The position numbers were made by a program, and so were the translations under genes. DNA of 64,000 bases from Mycobacterium montefiorense (GTDB lineage Bacteria; Actinomycetota; Actinomycetes; Mycobacteriales; Mycobacteriaceae), in NCBI RefSeq assembly GCF_003112775.1, contig NZ_BFCH01000018.1, positions 372,001 through 436,000 on the forward strand, written 5' to 3'. Shown in pieces: positions 49,898-63,649 of this stretch. Under the pieces are notes generated by a model. The model ran no database searches. It had not been told where the DNA came from and saw only the letters and a list, made by a program, of their open reading frames with translations. How positions within the stretch are numbered: the stretch's first letter is position 1; every line of letters begins with the position of its first letter.

Positions 49898-49992
49898 GAG
49901 GGTGTGTTCCGGCCCTTGAGTGTGTGTCCTGGGCGGCGACACGCCGATGCTGGCCGCCGTGAGCGCACACTCGAATCCGTCGGCGCACACTC
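49898..49992. repeat. Intergenic GAGTGTGC repeat unit, second copy
   Basis: GAGGGTGTGT (49898), GAGTGTGTGT (49918), CGCACACTC (49964) and CGCACACTC (49984) lie in the 154-nt gap between the convergent MDR and Rv1598c-like genes. The second and third words are inverted and can form a stem. The words match those at 5417-5470. Confidence 0.65.
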
Positions 49993-50027
49993 AACGCGGC
50001 AGGACGCCGCGCGGCAGTTCAGGCTGG

Positions 50028-50438
50028 TCAGGCGATATCGCTGACCAAAACAGCCATGCGACGCAGCTGCAGGCGCACCAGCCACGGCAGACCCGTGCCG
50101 TCGGAGCCGGCGGGCAAAATCCTGGGATTGGTGATGTGCACGACCTTGCGGGCAAAGTGCAGGTCAGCCTGACCGGCAGCCAGCACGTTCTTCACCCAGT
50201 CGGTCTTGCCGTGGCCCAGCGCGACCGCCAACACGTTGCCGTTGCGGTAGGCCGTGACGATGGTTTTGTACGGTTTGCCCGAGGTGCGGCCGCGGTGCTC
50301 GATAGTGCCCGTTCCGGGCAGGAATCGCGCGATCGGCTTCAGCGCCGGGTTGACGTATTTGACCTGGAAGTTCTCGAACCATGTCGGATACACCATCGGA
50401 ATGCCCGGGGCGTTGTTCGGGTGATCCTTTGTGGACAT
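50028..50438 (-). CDS. Deazaflavin-dependent nitroreductase-like protein (Rv1598c-like)
   Basis: 136 aa, same length as Rv1598c. GTGTIEHRGRTSGKPYKTIVTAYRNG and VLAVALGHGKTDWVKNVLAAGQ are typical of the F420-binding split-barrel group. The ATG at 50438 (MSTKDHPN) has GGGAGCCGGC-type purines upstream and is preferred; the longer frame overlaps the hisD start. Divergent from hisD. Confidence 0.85.
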   Translation of the reverse strand: MSTKDHPNNAPGIPMVYPTWFENFQVKYVNPALKPIARFLPGTGTIEHRGRTSGKPYKTIVTAYRNGNVLAVALGHGKTDWVKNVLAAGQADLHFARKVVHITNPRILPAGSDGTGLPWLVRLQLRRMAVLVSDIA

Positions 50439-50527
50439 GCCGGCTCCCTTGCGGAACGTCTGTGCGCTGATTACCGGCACTGTACCGGTCGGATATTGAT
50501 TTGAGTTCCTCTGGGACAATGGATGCT

Positions 50528-53620
<3,093 letters not shown>

Positions 53621-53624
<4 letters not shown>

Positions 53625-54241
53625 CAACACGTTCGGTCGTGGTTCTGGACTACGGCTCCGGTAACCTTCGGTCTGCGCAGCGCGCGCTGCAGCGGGTAGG
53701 CGCGACGGTGGAAGTTACCGCCGACGCGGGTGCGGCGGCGGCCGCCGACGGGCTGGTGGTTCCGGGCGTCGGCGCTTTCGAGGCCTGCATGACCGGCTTG
53801 CGCAAGATCGCGGGGGAGCAGATCATCGCCGAGCGGGTGGCCGCCGGACACCCCGTGCTGGGGGTGTGCGTCGGCATGCAGATCCTGTTCGCACGCGGCG
53901 TTGAATTCGGGGTCCAGACGACAGGCTGCGGGCAGTGGCCGGGAGCCGTCACCCGGCTGGACGCTCCGGTGATCCCGCACATGGGCTGGAACGTCGTGCA
54001 ATCCGGCTCGGGCAGTAGACTTTTCAAGGGGCTGGATGCATCCGCCCGGTTCTACTTCGTGCACTCCTACGCCGCGCAGCGGTGGGAGGGTTCGTCGGAG
54101 GCCGTGCTGACGTGGGCCACCCATCAGGCGCCGTTTTTGGCGGCGGTCGAGGACGGGCCGCTGGCCGCCACCCAATTCCACCCGGAGAAGAGCGGGGATG
54201 CCGGTGCGGCCGTATTGAGCAACTGGGTTGAGGGACTGTAA
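53621..54241 (+). CDS. hisH: Imidazole glycerol phosphate synthase, glutaminase subunit
   Basis: 206 aa class I amidotransferase. Nucleophile Cys in [11 protein letters not shown], and the His-Glu pair in [21 protein letters not shown] is the N-terminal signature. Supplies ammonia to HisF. GTG start overlaps the hisB stop. Confidence 0.96.
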
Positions 54242-54976
54242 ATGCCACTGATTTTGTTACCCGCCGTCGATGTCGTCGAAGGCCGTGCCGTGCGCTTGGT
54301 GCAGGGCAAGGCAGGCAGCGAAACCGAGTACGGCTCCGCGCTGGACGCGGCACTGAACTGGCAGCGCGACGGGGCCGACTGGATCCATCTGGTGGACCTG
54401 GACGCGGCGTTCGGCCGCGGCTCCAACCGCGAACTGCTCGCCGAGGTGGTGGGCAAGCTCGACGTGTCGGTGGAGCTGTCCGGCGGGATCCGTGACGACG
54501 ATTCCCTGGCCGCGGCACTGGCCACCGGCTGCGCCCGGGTCAACCTGGGCACGGCGGCGCTGGAGAACCCGCAGTGGTGCGCGCGGGCCATCACCGAGCA
54601 CGGTGATAAGGTCGCCGTCGGCTTGGATGTCCAGATCGTCGACGGCCAGCACCGGCTGCGCGGCCGCGGTTGGGAAACCGATGGCGGCGACCTATGGGAC
54701 GTGCTGGAACGCCTTGACGGCGAAGGATGTTCGCGGTTCGTGGTCACCGATGTCACCAAGGACGGCACGTTGGGCGGTCCGAATCTCGACCTGCTGGCCC
54801 GCGTGGCCGAACGCACCGACGTCCCAGTCATCGCCTCTGGCGGTGTGTCGAGCCTGGACGACCTGCGCGCCATCGCCACGCTGACCGACCGCGGCGTCGA
54901 GGGAGCCATCGTCGGCAAGGCGCTCTACGCCGGGCGGTTCACCTTGCCGCAGGCACTGGACGCGGTACGGGCGTAG
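54242..54976 (+). CDS. hisA: Phosphoribosyl isomerase A (HisA/PriA)
   Basis: 244 aa (beta/alpha)8 barrel starting [20 protein letters not shown], with [12 protein letters not shown] and [16 protein letters not shown]. In mycobacteria, which lack a separate trpF, this protein also isomerises phosphoribosylanthranilate for tryptophan synthesis (PriA); sequence agrees but this is known biology rather than seen here. Starts directly after the hisH stop. Confidence 0.95.
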   Translation: MPLILLPAVDVVEGRAVRLVQGKAGSETEYGSALDAALNWQRDGADWIHLVDLDAAFGRGSNRELLAEVVGKLDVSVELSGGIRDDDSLAAALATGCARVNLGTAALENPQWCARAITEHGDKVAVGLDVQIVDGQHRLRGRGWETDGGDLWDVLERLDGEGCSRFVVTDVTKDGTLGGPNLDLLARVAERTDVPVIASGGVSSLDDLRAIATLTDRGVEGAIVGKALYAGRFTLPQALDAVRA

Positions 54977-54980
54977 ACCG

Positions 54981-55781
54981 ATGGATCTGCACGCGCTGCT
55001 GGCTGAGGCGTCGGTGATCCTCGACGCGGCAGTCGAGCCGTTCGTGGCGGGCCATCGCGCCGATTCGGCAGTTCGGAAGAAGGGCAATGACTTCGCCACC
55101 CAAGTCGATCTCGAGATCGAGCGGCAGGTCGTCGCCGCGCTGGAAGCCGCCACTGGAATCGGCGTGCACGGCGAGGAATTCGGCGGCGCACCTGTTGATT
55201 CGCCCTGGGTGTGGGTGCTGGACCCGATTGACGGCACCTTCAACTATGCGGCCGGGTCACCGATGGCGGCGATCCTGCTGGGCCTGCTGCACGATGGCGA
55301 ACCCGTGGCGGGCCTGACCTGGATCCCGTTTACCGAAGACCGCTACACTGCGGTCGCCGACGGCCCGCTGATGAAAAACGGTGCCGAGCGGCCGTCGCTG
55401 AGTCACAGCGATCTCGCCGACGGCCTGATCGGTGTCGGCACGTTCAATGCCGAGTCCCGCGGCCGCTTTCCCGGACGTTATCGGGTTGCGGTGCTCGAGA
55501 GGCTGAGCACGGTGTGCTCGCGATTGCGCATGCACGGATCGACCGGCATCGACCTGGTTTACGTGGCGGACGGAATCCTGGCCGGTGCAGTCGTTTTCGG
55601 CGGAAGTGTGTGGGATCACGCCGCGGGAATAGCGCATGTTCGGGCCGCGGGTGGCACCGTCACCGATCTGGCCGGCCAGCCGTGGACTCCCGAGTCCCGA
55701 TCGGTGCTGGCCGCGGCACCGGGTGCGTACGGGGAGATTCTCGAGATTGTGCGCAGTGCCGGCCGACCGGAGGATTACTGA
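54981..55781 (+). CDS. impA: Inositol-phosphatase-family phosphatase
   Basis: 266 aa Mg-dependent phosphatase: [14 protein letters not shown] and [15 protein letters not shown] are the two metal-site motifs, with GEEFGGAP as the first. Located inside the his operon, between hisA and hisF, 4 nt after hisA. It could act as inositol or histidinol phosphatase; the second is suggested only by context. Corresponds to Rv1604. Confidence 0.9.
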   Translation: MDLHALLAEASVILDAAVEPFVAGHRADSAVRKKGNDFATQVDLEIERQVVAALEAATGIGVHGEEFGGAPVDSPWVWVLDPIDGTFNYAAGSPMAAILLGLLHDGEPVAGLTWIPFTEDRYTAVADGPLMKNGAERPSLSHSDLADGLIGVGTFNAESRGRFPGRYRVAVLERLSTVCSRLRMHGSTGIDLVYVADGILAGAVVFGGSVWDHAAGIAHVRAAGGTVTDLAGQPWTPESRSVLAAAPGAYGEILEIVRSAGRPEDY

Positions 55782-55782
55782 G

Positions 55783-56568
55783 ATGTTTGCGGGTACCGAC
55801 CTTGCCGTGCGGGTGATTCCGTGCCTGGACGTCGATGACGGGCGGGTCGTCAAGGGAGTCAACTTCGAGAACCTGCGCGACGCCGGTGATCCGGTGGAAC
55901 TCGCCGCGGCCTACGACGCCGAAGGCGCCGATGAGCTGACCTTTCTCGATGTCACCGCGTCGTCATCCGGCCGGGCGACGATGCTGGACGTGGTGCGCCA
56001 CACCGCCGAGCAGGTCTTCATTCCCCTGACGGTCGGCGGCGGAGTCCGCACGGTGGCCGACGTCGACGTGTTACTGCGAGCCGGCGCGGACAAGGTCTCG
56101 GTCAACACCGCCGCGATCGCCCGCCCCGATCTACTCGCCGAATTGTCAAGGCAATTCGGCTCGCAGTGCATCGTGCTGTCCGTCGACGCGCGCACGGTGC
56201 CGACCGGTTCGGCGCCGACGCCGTCGGGGTGGGAGGTCACCACACACGGCGGCCGTCGCGGTACCGGCATCGACGCGGTCCAGTGGGCGGCCCGCGGCGC
56301 CGAACTGGGGGTAGGGGAGATCCTGCTCAACTCGATGGACGCCGACGGCACCAAGGCCGGATTCGACCTGGGGATGCTGCGTGCGGTCCGCGCTGCGGTG
56401 ACGGTTCCGGTGATCGCGAGCGGCGGCGCAGGAGCGGTGGACCACTTCGCTCCTGCGGTCGACGCCGGTGCGGATGCGGTGTTGGCGGCCAGCGTCTTTC
56501 ACTTTCGCGAGTTGACGATCGGACAGGTGAAGGCGGCGATGTCCGCAGAAGGGATCACCGTGCGATGA
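55783..56568 (+). CDS. hisF: Imidazole glycerol phosphate synthase, cyclase subunit
   Basis: 261 aa barrel. [20 protein letters not shown] (with the N-terminal catalytic Asp in CLDVDDG), [37 protein letters not shown], and [18 protein letters not shown]. The ATG is 1 nt after the impA stop; a longer frame upstream lies inside impA. Works with HisH to form the imidazole ring and AICAR. Confidence 0.96.
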   Translation: MFAGTDLAVRVIPCLDVDDGRVVKGVNFENLRDAGDPVELAAAYDAEGADELTFLDVTASSSGRATMLDVVRHTAEQVFIPLTVGGGVRTVADVDVLLRAGADKVSVNTAAIARPDLLAELSRQFGSQCIVLSVDARTVPTGSAPTPSGWEVTTHGGRRGTGIDAVQWAARGAELGVGEILLNSMDADGTKAGFDLGMLRAVRAAVTVPVIASGGAGAVDHFAPAVDAGADAVLAASVFHFRELTIGQVKAAMSAEGITVR

Positions 56569-56918
56569 CGCTCGACCCGAACATCGCCGCGCGCCTGAAG
56601 CGCAATGCCGATGGACTGTTCACCGCTATCGTGCAGGAGCGCGACAGCGGTGACGTTCTGATGGTCGCCTGGATGGACGACGAGGCGCTGGCCCGAACCC
56701 TGGAAACCCGCGAGGCAACCTACTATTCGCGATCCCGTGGCCAACAGTGGATCAAGGGCGCGACGTCCGGCCACACCCAGCACGTGCACTCGGTGCGACT
56801 GGACTGCGACGGCGACACCGTGCTGTTGACCGTCGACCAGCTCGGCGCCGCCTGCCACACCGGAGACCACAGCTGCTTCGACGCCGACGTGCTGTTAGAG
56901 CAGGAAGGTAGCGCTTAG
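56565..56918 (+). CDS. hisI: Phosphoribosyl-AMP cyclohydrolase
   Basis: 117 aa. [42 protein letters not shown] is the family core, with zinc ligands in [11 protein letters not shown] and [11 protein letters not shown]. The ATG overlaps the hisF stop (ATGA). No hisE domain is fused. Last gene of the operon. Confidence 0.95.
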   Translation: MTLDPNIAARLKRNADGLFTAIVQERDSGDVLMVAWMDDEALARTLETREATYYSRSRGQQWIKGATSGHTQHVHSVRLDCDGDTVLLTVDQLGAACHTGDHSCFDADVLLEQEGSA

Positions 56919-56922
56919 CCGG

Positions 56923-58008
56923 CTAGCAGCGGAACTTCTTGAAGAAGTTCTGGTGGCTATCGAGAATGCGGCTGATGTCTGCTGGTTGTGCGGTGGCATC
57001 TCGGACGCCATTTTCGTAGGTGCCACCCAAGATGATTCCGTCTGGCCGGGGAATCATATAGCCAATGTCATCGAACGCGTAGGAATAGCGAATTTCCTTC
57101 TGTGGCAATAGGATAGCCAATTGTCCGCGCATCGGCGTCAATTCGCTGTCACCAACAAGCGCGGCCGCTCCAAAACCGGTGCAGTTGAAAACCAGCTGCT
57201 CGGGGAGCGCCGCGATATCGCCGACAGACGCGAACTCACGGATTTGGATTGCCCCGCCGGCGGTTTGCAGGTCGCGGATCAACTGACGCAAGTACCGGTC
57301 GGTTTCGACATACAGCGTCTCGAAGTAGGTGACTTTGTCGATGGGGAATGGATGTTCATCTCGTGTCAACACGCGGCTGTTGGGTGGAAACGTGGGAAGA
57401 AGCTCCGATACCGCGCTGCTGTCGCCGAAGCTGGCCAGCCAGCGGATGCCGTAGTCGTCGCCCACCAGGGTCTGGAATCGGCGCCAGCTGTAGGCGGCGG
57501 CATCGAGGAATTGCCGGCGCCATTGCGCCGTGGCGACCTTTTCATCGACCAGCTCGACCGGATCCCATTTTCCGCCAGCAATGTTGGAGGTGGTGTCCGG
57601 CGGCAGCGCCTTGGTGTAGACCGTCACGTCAAAGCCCGCCTCCTGTGCCAGGCGGGCGGTGCTCAGCCCCATGACGCCAGCCCCGATCACCGCGACGGGC
57701 CCGTGATGTCCGGGTAGGCCGAGATCGACGGCGAGTTTGGAGCTACCCCAGGACAGCGTGATCCCAGAGCCGCCATGACCGTAGTTGTGCACTAAACGCT
57801 GAGCACCAATGGATTCGGCGCGCACGACGAACCCGCCGGGGCGGTATGGCCGTAGGCCTGCCGTGGTGTGGATTACCCGCAGCGGGGTGACCTCGACTTT
57901 GGGCAAGCAGACATGGGGCTTGTCGGGCTCCTGCCTGCCCGCCGGCGCCGACAGGAATGTCGAGCCTGCTGCTGCGGCGGCCTTCGTTAGGAAGCCGAGA
58001 CGATCCAT
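56923..58008 (-). CDS. D-amino-acid-oxidase-like FAD protein, circularly permuted
   Basis: 361 aa. The order of DAAO motifs is rearranged. GLRPYRPGGFVVRAE (residue 51 on) and HNYGHGGSGITLSWGSS (residues 74-90), which close canonical DAAO proteins, come before the FAD-binding strand VAVIGAGVMGLSTARL (residues 105-120). The rest follows in normal order: NIAGGKWDPVEL, FNCTGFGA, and the C-terminal YMIPRPDGIILGGTYENG. A hydrophobic N-terminus (MDRLGFLTKAAAAAGSTFLSAPA) looks like a signal peptide but lacks the twin arginine. Not found at this position in M. tuberculosis, where hisI and chaA are close. Confidence 0.85.
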   Translation of the reverse strand: MDRLGFLTKAAAAAGSTFLSAPAGRQEPDKPHVCLPKVEVTPLRVIHTTAGLRPYRPGGFVVRAESIGAQRLVHNYGHGGSGITLSWGSSKLAVDLGLPGHHGPVAVIGAGVMGLSTARLAQEAGFDVTVYTKALPPDTTSNIAGGKWDPVELVDEKVATAQWRRQFLDAAAYSWRRFQTLVGDDYGIRWLASFGDSSAVSELLPTFPPNSRVLTRDEHPFPIDKVTYFETLYVETDRYLRQLIRDLQTAGGAIQIREFASVGDIAALPEQLVFNCTGFGAAALVGDSELTPMRGQLAILLPQKEIRYSYAFDDIGYMIPRPDGIILGGTYENGVRDATAQPADISRILDSHQNFFKKFRC

Positions 58009-58166
58009 GCGTGTCTCCTAGCCTGTGAATTCGTGACGCGGGAAGGCGGCGATTGCTCTTGCGAGGCCGGCTACGACACCAAGATTACATATATATGTAT
58101 GTAGCGATGATATGTGATCTGGCGAACGGGTGGGATGCCGAAACCGCTACGGTGCGGAGGGCGGAA
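58009..58166 (-). promoter_or_regulatory. AT-rich promoter region of the DAAO-like gene
   Basis: Contains ACATATATATGT (58087-58098), a perfect 12-bp palindrome within a run of low GC that stands out from its surroundings. A -10-like TAATCT (58087-58082, minus strand) overlaps it. The window between the kinase stop and the DAAO start holds no coding frame I believe. Confidence 0.5.
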
Positions 58167-59666
58167 CTAGCTCGAGCCTACGTCCAAACTGTTGGCCGCA
58201 ACGATTCCCGCGCGGGGCCATTCGCGGTGGAAGACCGCTGGCGAGATACGGTCACGGCGAATGACTTCGAGATCGATGGGCTTGCCGATGACCACCGCGT
58301 TCGGCACCCGGAAGGAGTACGCCGGCTCGTCGGTCGCCACGGCCAGGATCGCGTCGCTATCCGTGAAGTTGTTGGCGCGCATGGTGTCCTCGGCCCACCG
58401 GAACGGCTTGAGGCCATTGAAGCTCTTGACGTACACCACCCACAGCCGGGTGCCGCGGGTGTCGTAGAGCCTAGTGAGCGCGCGGTTCACCGCGTCGTAC
58501 TCGAGGGGCCCGAGTACACCGGACTGATCGGTGATTTGGCCGGACAGCGTGATCGTGGGGCTCGACGAAGCGCTTGGTGGCGCAATCGATTGCGCGGCGG
58601 CGCTGCTGCTGCCAGGTTGATTCGAGTCGCCGCTGAGCAGCCGCACACCGACGAGTGCCCCAAGGCCGATCAGCGCGACACCGACGATCGCCGTGACCGC
58701 GATTGCCGTGCGCCGGTTGCTGCGTGCTGGTGGCGGTGCGGCCGAAACGGATTGTGGCGCCGCAATCGTTTCGGTGGCAATCGGGGCCGCTTGTGTCGGG
58801 CCGACGACCTCCGCCGCAGCGGTATGCAGCTGGCTGCCCAGCGCCGCGGCGAAATCGGTACACGTCGGGTAGCGGTCGCCGGGGTTCTTGGCGAGCGCTT
58901 TGGCTAGCGCGCCGTCGAGTTCGGCCAATTCGGGTCGGCGCTCACTGATCGGCGGCGGCGGCGCGGACAAATGCTGGGTAATGACCACCGCCGGGTTGGA
59001 GCCGTGAAAGGGGGCGGATCCGGTCAACAGGTTGAACGCGGTGCATCCCAGCGCGTACTGGTCGGCGCGCCCGTCGAGATCCAGCCCCTGCAGCTGCTCG
59101 GGCGCGCAGTAGGCAGTGGTGCCCATCATCATGTTTGTCGCTGTCAGGCCGCTGATGTCACCCAGTTCGCGGGCAATGCCGAAATCGGCCAGCAGGATCC
59201 GCCGTCGGGGCGCGGCATCACCGAGCAGGATGTTGGCGGGTTTGACGTCGCGGTGCAGCAGGCCGCGCGAATGCGCATAATCCAGCGCGTCGGCCACCGC
59301 AGCGATGATCTCGACGACATCGTCCTTCGGCATCCCGGACGGGTACTGGCGCAGCAGCTGCGCGCCGTCGGTCCCCTCTACGAAATCCATCGAAATCCAC
59401 AGTTGCCCTTGGTATTCTCCGCGGTCGTGGATGCCGACGATGTGCTCGTTGTACAGGCTCGCGGCGAGGTCGGCCTCGCGGTTGAAACGTTGCCGAAACT
59501 CGAGGTTCCCGGTGAGCTCGCCGGGCAGGATCTTCAGGGCGTCGCGGCGTGGCAGCCGCGGATGCTGCGCCAGATACACCTCGCCCATCCCCCCGGCCCC
59601 CAACCGCCGAACGATGGTGTATCCGGCGAACGCTGCGCCTTCGGGTAACCCATCGCTTTGCGGCAT
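58167..59666 (-). CDS. Transmembrane Ser/Thr protein kinase with extracellular TPM domain
   Basis: 499 aa. Cytosolic kinase: GAGGMGEV loop (residues 23-30), ALKIL Lys45, catalytic HRDVKPAN (138-145), DFG (161-163), APE (188-190). Juxtamembrane Pro/Ala-rich linker, one membrane span (residues ~320-345), Ser/Pro linker, then about 125 residues that begin [20 protein letters not shown] and run through [18 protein letters not shown], the layout of the TPM (PF04536) fold. It most resembles PknE/F/J in the kinase core, but these lack a TPM domain. No equivalent between hisI and chaA in M. tuberculosis. Confidence 0.88.
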   Translation of the reverse strand: MPQSDGLPEGAAFAGYTIVRRLGAGGMGEVYLAQHPRLPRRDALKILPGELTGNLEFRQRFNREADLAASLYNEHIVGIHDRGEYQGQLWISMDFVEGTDGAQLLRQYPSGMPKDDVVEIIAAVADALDYAHSRGLLHRDVKPANILLGDAAPRRRILLADFGIARELGDISGLTATNMMMGTTAYCAPEQLQGLDLDGRADQYALGCTAFNLLTGSAPFHGSNPAVVITQHLSAPPPPISERRPELAELDGALAKALAKNPGDRYPTCTDFAAALGSQLHTAAAEVVGPTQAAPIATETIAAPQSVSAAPPPARSNRRTAIAVTAIVGVALIGLGALVGVRLLSGDSNQPGSSSAAAQSIAPPSASSSPTITLSGQITDQSGVLGPLEYDAVNRALTRLYDTRGTRLWVVYVKSFNGLKPFRWAEDTMRANNFTDSDAILAVATDEPAYSFRVPNAVVIGKPIDLEVIRRDRISPAVFHREWPRAGIVAANSLDVGSS

Positions 59667-59775
59667 GTGAGCATGCTACTGAGGCGATGATTGCGGCGGC
59701 TGGCTATTTGCGGCCAGTACTTGGCGGCCCGGGCGCCGGGGCGCCGGCGGACGATTTCGACGAGAATGGCGGGCG

Positions 59776-60867
59776 ATGCGCGAACGGATGTCCTGGAACG
59801 TGGTGGTGCCGCTGGTCGCCCTCGTCACGCTGGCACTGACCTGGGGCGCGGTGCCCGGCCCCGCGCTCGCCGTGGTCGAGGCGGTAATTCTCATCGGTGC
59901 GGTGTTGGCCGCGGTGCACCACGCGGAGGTGGTCGCGCACCGGGCCGGCGAGCCGTACGGGTCGCTGGTGCTGGCCACCGCGGTGACCGTCATCGAGCTG
60001 GCGCTGATCATCACGCTGATGGCGTCGGGTGGCAACGAGGCGGCGACGCTGGCCCGCGACACCGCGTTCGCGGCCCTGATGATCACTACGAACGGCATTG
60101 CCGGGTTGTCGCTGCTGCTGGCCTCTCATCGTTATAACGTCACGTTGTTCAACCCGCACGGCAGCGGTGCGGCGCTGGCCACGCTGACGACGCTGGCGAC
60201 CTTGAGCCTGGTGCTGCCCACCTTCACCACCACTCGTGGCGGCCAGGAGTTCTCGCCCGGCCAGCTGGTATTCGCTGCTGTCGCCTCGTTACTGCTGTAC
60301 CTGCTGTTTGTCTTCACCCAAACGGTGCGGCATCGCAATTTCTTTCTGCCGATCGCGCAGAAGGGTCAGCGGAGCATCTTTGACGATGAAAGCCATGCGG
60401 AGCCGCCGAGCAATGCCGCGGCGCTGAGGAGTGCGGGGCTGCTGCTGGCGGCGCTGGTCGCGGTGGTGGGCCTGGCCGAGCAGGAGTCGCCGGCCATCGA
60501 GAAACTGGTGTCTGCGGCGGGCTTCCCGCACTCGTTCGTCGGTGTCGTGATCGCGCTCCTCGTGCTGTTGCCGGAGACGCTCGCGGCGGCGCGTGCGGCG
60601 CGTGCGGGCCGCATCCAGACCAGCCTCAACCTGGCTTACGGCTCGGCGATGGCCAGCATCGGGCTCACCATTCCCGGCATTGCGCTGGCGTCGATCTGGA
60701 TCAAGGGTCCGCTGATACTCGGCTTGGGTCCCACCCAGTTGGTGCTCTTCGCGTTGACAGTGGTGATCAGCATGCTGACCGTGATACCCGGCCGGGCGAC
60801 GCGGCTGCAGGGTGAGGTCCACCTGGCGTTGTTGGCCGCCTTCGTGTTCTTGGCGATCATTCCGTAA
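59776..60867 (+). CDS. chaA: Calcium/sodium:proton antiporter
   Basis: 363 aa, ten or eleven membrane segments in two homologous halves. The conserved acidic motifs of the CaCA family are visible: VIELALIITLMASGGNEAATLARDTAFAAL (first alpha repeat) and LLVLLPETLAAARAARAGRIQTSLNLAYGSAMASIGLTIPG (second). Matches Rv1607 by synteny. It probably exports Ca2+ or Na+ against protons. Confidence 0.92.
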   Translation: MRERMSWNVVVPLVALVTLALTWGAVPGPALAVVEAVILIGAVLAAVHHAEVVAHRAGEPYGSLVLATAVTVIELALIITLMASGGNEAATLARDTAFAALMITTNGIAGLSLLLASHRYNVTLFNPHGSGAALATLTTLATLSLVLPTFTTTRGGQEFSPGQLVFAAVASLLLYLLFVFTQTVRHRNFFLPIAQKGQRSIFDDESHAEPPSNAAALRSAGLLLAALVAVVGLAEQESPAIEKLVSAAGFPHSFVGVVIALLVLLPETLAAARAARAGRIQTSLNLAYGSAMASIGLTIPGIALASIWIKGPLILGLGPTQLVLFALTVVISMLTVIPGRATRLQGEVHLALLAAFVFLAIIP

Positions 60868-60887
60868 ACGGCAAGCAGCGCAAGCGA

Positions 60888-61352
60888 TTACGCCGAGGAA
60901 CGGGCCCGCAGGGTCTGCAGCGCCTGGTCCGCATGGGCGGCCATGCTGAACTCGCTGGAAATCACGTCGAGCACCGTGCGATCGGTGTCGATGACGAACG
61001 TCGTGCGCTTGACCGGCATCAGCTTGCCGAGCAGACCGCGCTTGACGCCGAACTGGGTGGCGACCGTGCCCTCGGTGTCCGACAGCAGCGGGTAGTCGAA
61101 GTTCTCCTTGTCGGCGAACTTGGCCTGCTTTTGCACGGCATCGGTGCTGATGCCGACCCGGTTGGCTCCGACTGCGGCGAATTCGGAGGCCAGGTCCCGG
61201 AAGTGGCAGGCCTCCTTGGTGCATCCGGGTGTCATTGCTGCGGGGTAGAAGAACAAGACCACGGGGCCGTCGGCCAGCAGGGCGCTGAGCGTGCGCGGCG
61301 ATCCGGTTTGATCAGGAAGTTCGAAGTCGGCCACCGTGTCACCAGTTTTCAT
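60888..61352 (-). CDS. bcpB: Peroxiredoxin, BCP/PrxQ type
   Basis: 154 aa thiol peroxidase. Peroxidatic Cys44 in [17 protein letters not shown], resolving Cys49 five residues on, as in two-Cys PrxQ enzymes. Reduces hydrogen peroxide and organic peroxides with thioredoxin. Matches Rv1608. Convergent with chaA. Confidence 0.93.
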   Translation of the reverse strand: MKTGDTVADFELPDQTGSPRTLSALLADGPVVLFFYPAAMTPGCTKEACHFRDLASEFAAVGANRVGISTDAVQKQAKFADKENFDYPLLSDTEGTVATQFGVKRGLLGKLMPVKRTTFVIDTDRTVLDVISSEFSMAAHADQALQTLRARSSA

Positions 61353-61449
61353 GGCCGTCAGGCTACGCCCGACGGCTCAGCGCGCCACTGCGGGCCGCGA
61401 GCGCGCGGGACCGCCGGGGCTGGGCAAACGTATCTGCGAGGATGGTCGA

Positions 61450-62988
61450 GTGCACCCACACCTCGCCGACACCACCTCACGGGAGGAATTTCGCCTGCTT
61501 GCGGCCGGGCACCGCTTTGTTCCGGTGACCCGGAAGGTGTTGGCCGACAGCGAGACGCCGTTGTCGGCATACCGCAAGCTCGCCGCCAACCGGCCCGGCA
61601 CTTTCTTGCTGGAGTCTGCAGAGAACGGCCGGTCGTGGTCACGATGGTCGTTCATCGGGGCCGGCGCACCCTCGGCGTTAACCGTGCGCGACGGCGAAGC
61701 CGTCTGGCTGGGTGCGGTTCCACGGGATGCGCCCACTGGCGGTGACCCGCTGGAAGCGCTGCAGGCCACCCTCGAGCTGCTGGCCACCGCGGCGTTACCG
61801 GGGTTACCGCCGCTGTCGGGTGGTCTGGTGGGGTTTTTCGCCTACGACATGGTGCGACGGCTGGAACGGTTACCGGAAATGGCCGTCGACGACCTGCATC
61901 TGCCGGACATGCTGATGCTGCTGGCCACCGATGTGGCGGCGGTCGACCACCACGAGGGCACCATCACGCTGATCGCCAACGCGGTGAACTGGAACGGCAC
62001 CGACGACCGCGTCGATGAGGCCTACGACGACGCCGTCGCGCGCCTGGACGTGATGACCGAGGCGCTGGGCCAGCCGCTGCCGTCGACGGTGGCCACCTTC
62101 AGCAAGCCCGAACCTCAGTACCGGGCGCAGCGCACGGTCGAGGAATACGGCAAGATCGTCGACTACCTCGTCGACCAGATCGCGGCCGGCGAAGCCTTCC
62201 AGGTGGTGCCCTCGCAGCGCTTCGAGATGGACACCGACGTCGACCCGATCGACGTGTACCGGATTCTGCGGGTGACCAACCCGAGCCCCTACATGTATCT
62301 GCTGCGTGTGCTCAACAGTGATGGCGCAACTGACTTTTCGATTGTCGGATCCAGTCCGGAGGCCCTCGTCACCGTCGTCGACGGCCGGGCAACGACGCAT
62401 CCGATCGCCGGGACCCGGTGGCGGGGAGAGAACGAGGAAGAAGATCAGCTGCTGGAGAAGGAGCTGCTGTCCGACGAAAAGGAACGTGCCGAGCACCTGA
62501 TGTTGGTCGACCTCGGCCGCAACGACCTCGGCCGCGTCTGCACGCCTGGCACCGTCCGCGTCGAGGATTACAGCCACATCGAGCGCTACAGCCACGTCAT
62601 GCACCTGGTCTCCACCGTGACGGGCATGCTCGGCGAGGGCCGCACCGCCCTGGACGCGGTCACGGCCTGTTTTCCGGCCGGCACGCTGTCCGGCGCGCCC
62701 AAGGTGCGGGCCATGGAGCTGATCGAAGAGGTGGAGAAGACGCGCCGCGGCGTATACGGCGGCGTGCTCGGCTACCTCGACTTCGCCGGCAACGCCGACT
62801 TCGCGATCGCCATTCGCACCGCACTGATGCGCAATGGCACCGCATACGTCCAGGCAGGCGGTGGGGTGGTGGCCGACTCGAACGGCCCCTACGAGCACAA
62901 CGAGGCAAGCAGCAAGGCGCGTGCGGTGCTGAACGCGATCGCCGCCGCGCAGACGCTCAGTGCCCCATACGCAACCCGCAATGGCTGA
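61450..62988 (+). CDS. trpE: Anthranilate synthase component I
   Basis: Chorismate plus ammonia (or Gln via TrpG) to anthranilate. 512 aa: N-terminal [20 protein letters not shown] (tryptophan feedback region), catalytic [30 protein letters not shown] and [13 protein letters not shown] at 61450 starts [13 protein letters not shown], aligned with the M. tuberculosis protein; the longer frame from 61336 is rejected. No trp leader peptide was recognised in the 97 nt upstream. Confidence 0.96.
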   Translation: MHPHLADTTSREEFRLLAAGHRFVPVTRKVLADSETPLSAYRKLAANRPGTFLLESAENGRSWSRWSFIGAGAPSALTVRDGEAVWLGAVPRDAPTGGDPLEALQATLELLATAALPGLPPLSGGLVGFFAYDMVRRLERLPEMAVDDLHLPDMLMLLATDVAAVDHHEGTITLIANAVNWNGTDDRVDEAYDDAVARLDVMTEALGQPLPSTVATFSKPEPQYRAQRTVEEYGKIVDYLVDQIAAGEAFQVVPSQRFEMDTDVDPIDVYRILRVTNPSPYMYLLRVLNSDGATDFSIVGSSPEALVTVVDGRATTHPIAGTRWRGENEEEDQLLEKELLSDEKERAEHLMLVDLGRNDLGRVCTPGTVRVEDYSHIERYSHVMHLVSTVTGMLGEGRTALDAVTACFPAGTLSGAPKVRAMELIEEVEKTRRGVYGGVLGYLDFAGNADFAIAIRTALMRNGTAYVQAGGGVVADSNGPYEHNEASSKARAVLNAIAAAQTLSAPYATRNG

Positions 62989-63649
62989 TGCCGCGCCGGA
63001 CCGCCGGGCCCGGCTGACGATCGGCATCGCCCAGCTGCTGCTGGTCATCGCCGCGGGCCTGCTGTGGGCGGCTTCGCGCCTGCCGTGGGTGGTCATCCGG
63101 TCGTTCGACGGGCTCGGACCGCCCAAGGAGGTGATCCTGGCCGGCTCGTCATGGTCGACTGCTCTGCTGCCGTTCGCGCTGTTGATGCTGGCCATTGCCG
63201 TCGCGGCACTCGCGGTGCGCGGCTGGGCGCTGCGCTCGGTTGCCGCGCTGCTGGGCGTCGTCAGCCTGGCTACCGGCTATCTGGGCGTCAGCCTGTGGGT
63301 GTTGCCGGAGGTGGCGGCGCGAGGAGCCGAACTGGCCCATATTTCGCTGGTGACGCTGGTGGGCAGCGAGCGGCACTACGCCGGCGCGGGGTTCGCGGTG
63401 GCCGCCGCGGCGTGCACGTTGATCGCCGCCGTCCTGTTGATGCGGTCTGCGATGTCCGCACGCGGCGGGGCAAGAAAATACGCCGCGCCGGCGACCCGCC
63501 GCTCGATTGCGAGACGCAATGGCGCCGATGGGGCGATGCTGGAGCAGGCGGGGGCCCCAGACATGTCGGAGCGAATGATCTGGGACGCGCTCGATGAGGG
63601 GCACGACCCGACCGATCGGCCCCGCGAGTCTGACACCGAGGGTCGGTGA
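62981..63649 (+). CDS. Trp-operon-associated membrane protein (Rv1610-like)
   Basis: 222 aa. Four hydrophobic spans: [61 protein letters not shown] and [20 protein letters not shown]. An acidic Asp-rich tail follows. Its ATG overlaps the end of trpE by 8 nt. Family known only from its place in actinobacterial trp operons; function unknown. Confidence 0.87.
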   Translation: MADAAPDRRARLTIGIAQLLLVIAAGLLWAASRLPWVVIRSFDGLGPPKEVILAGSSWSTALLPFALLMLAIAVAALAVRGWALRSVAALLGVVSLATGYLGVSLWVLPEVAARGAELAHISLVTLVGSERHYAGAGFAVAAAACTLIAAVLLMRSAMSARGGARKYAAPATRRSIARRNGADGAMLEQAGAPDMSERMIWDALDEGHDPTDRPRESDTEGR

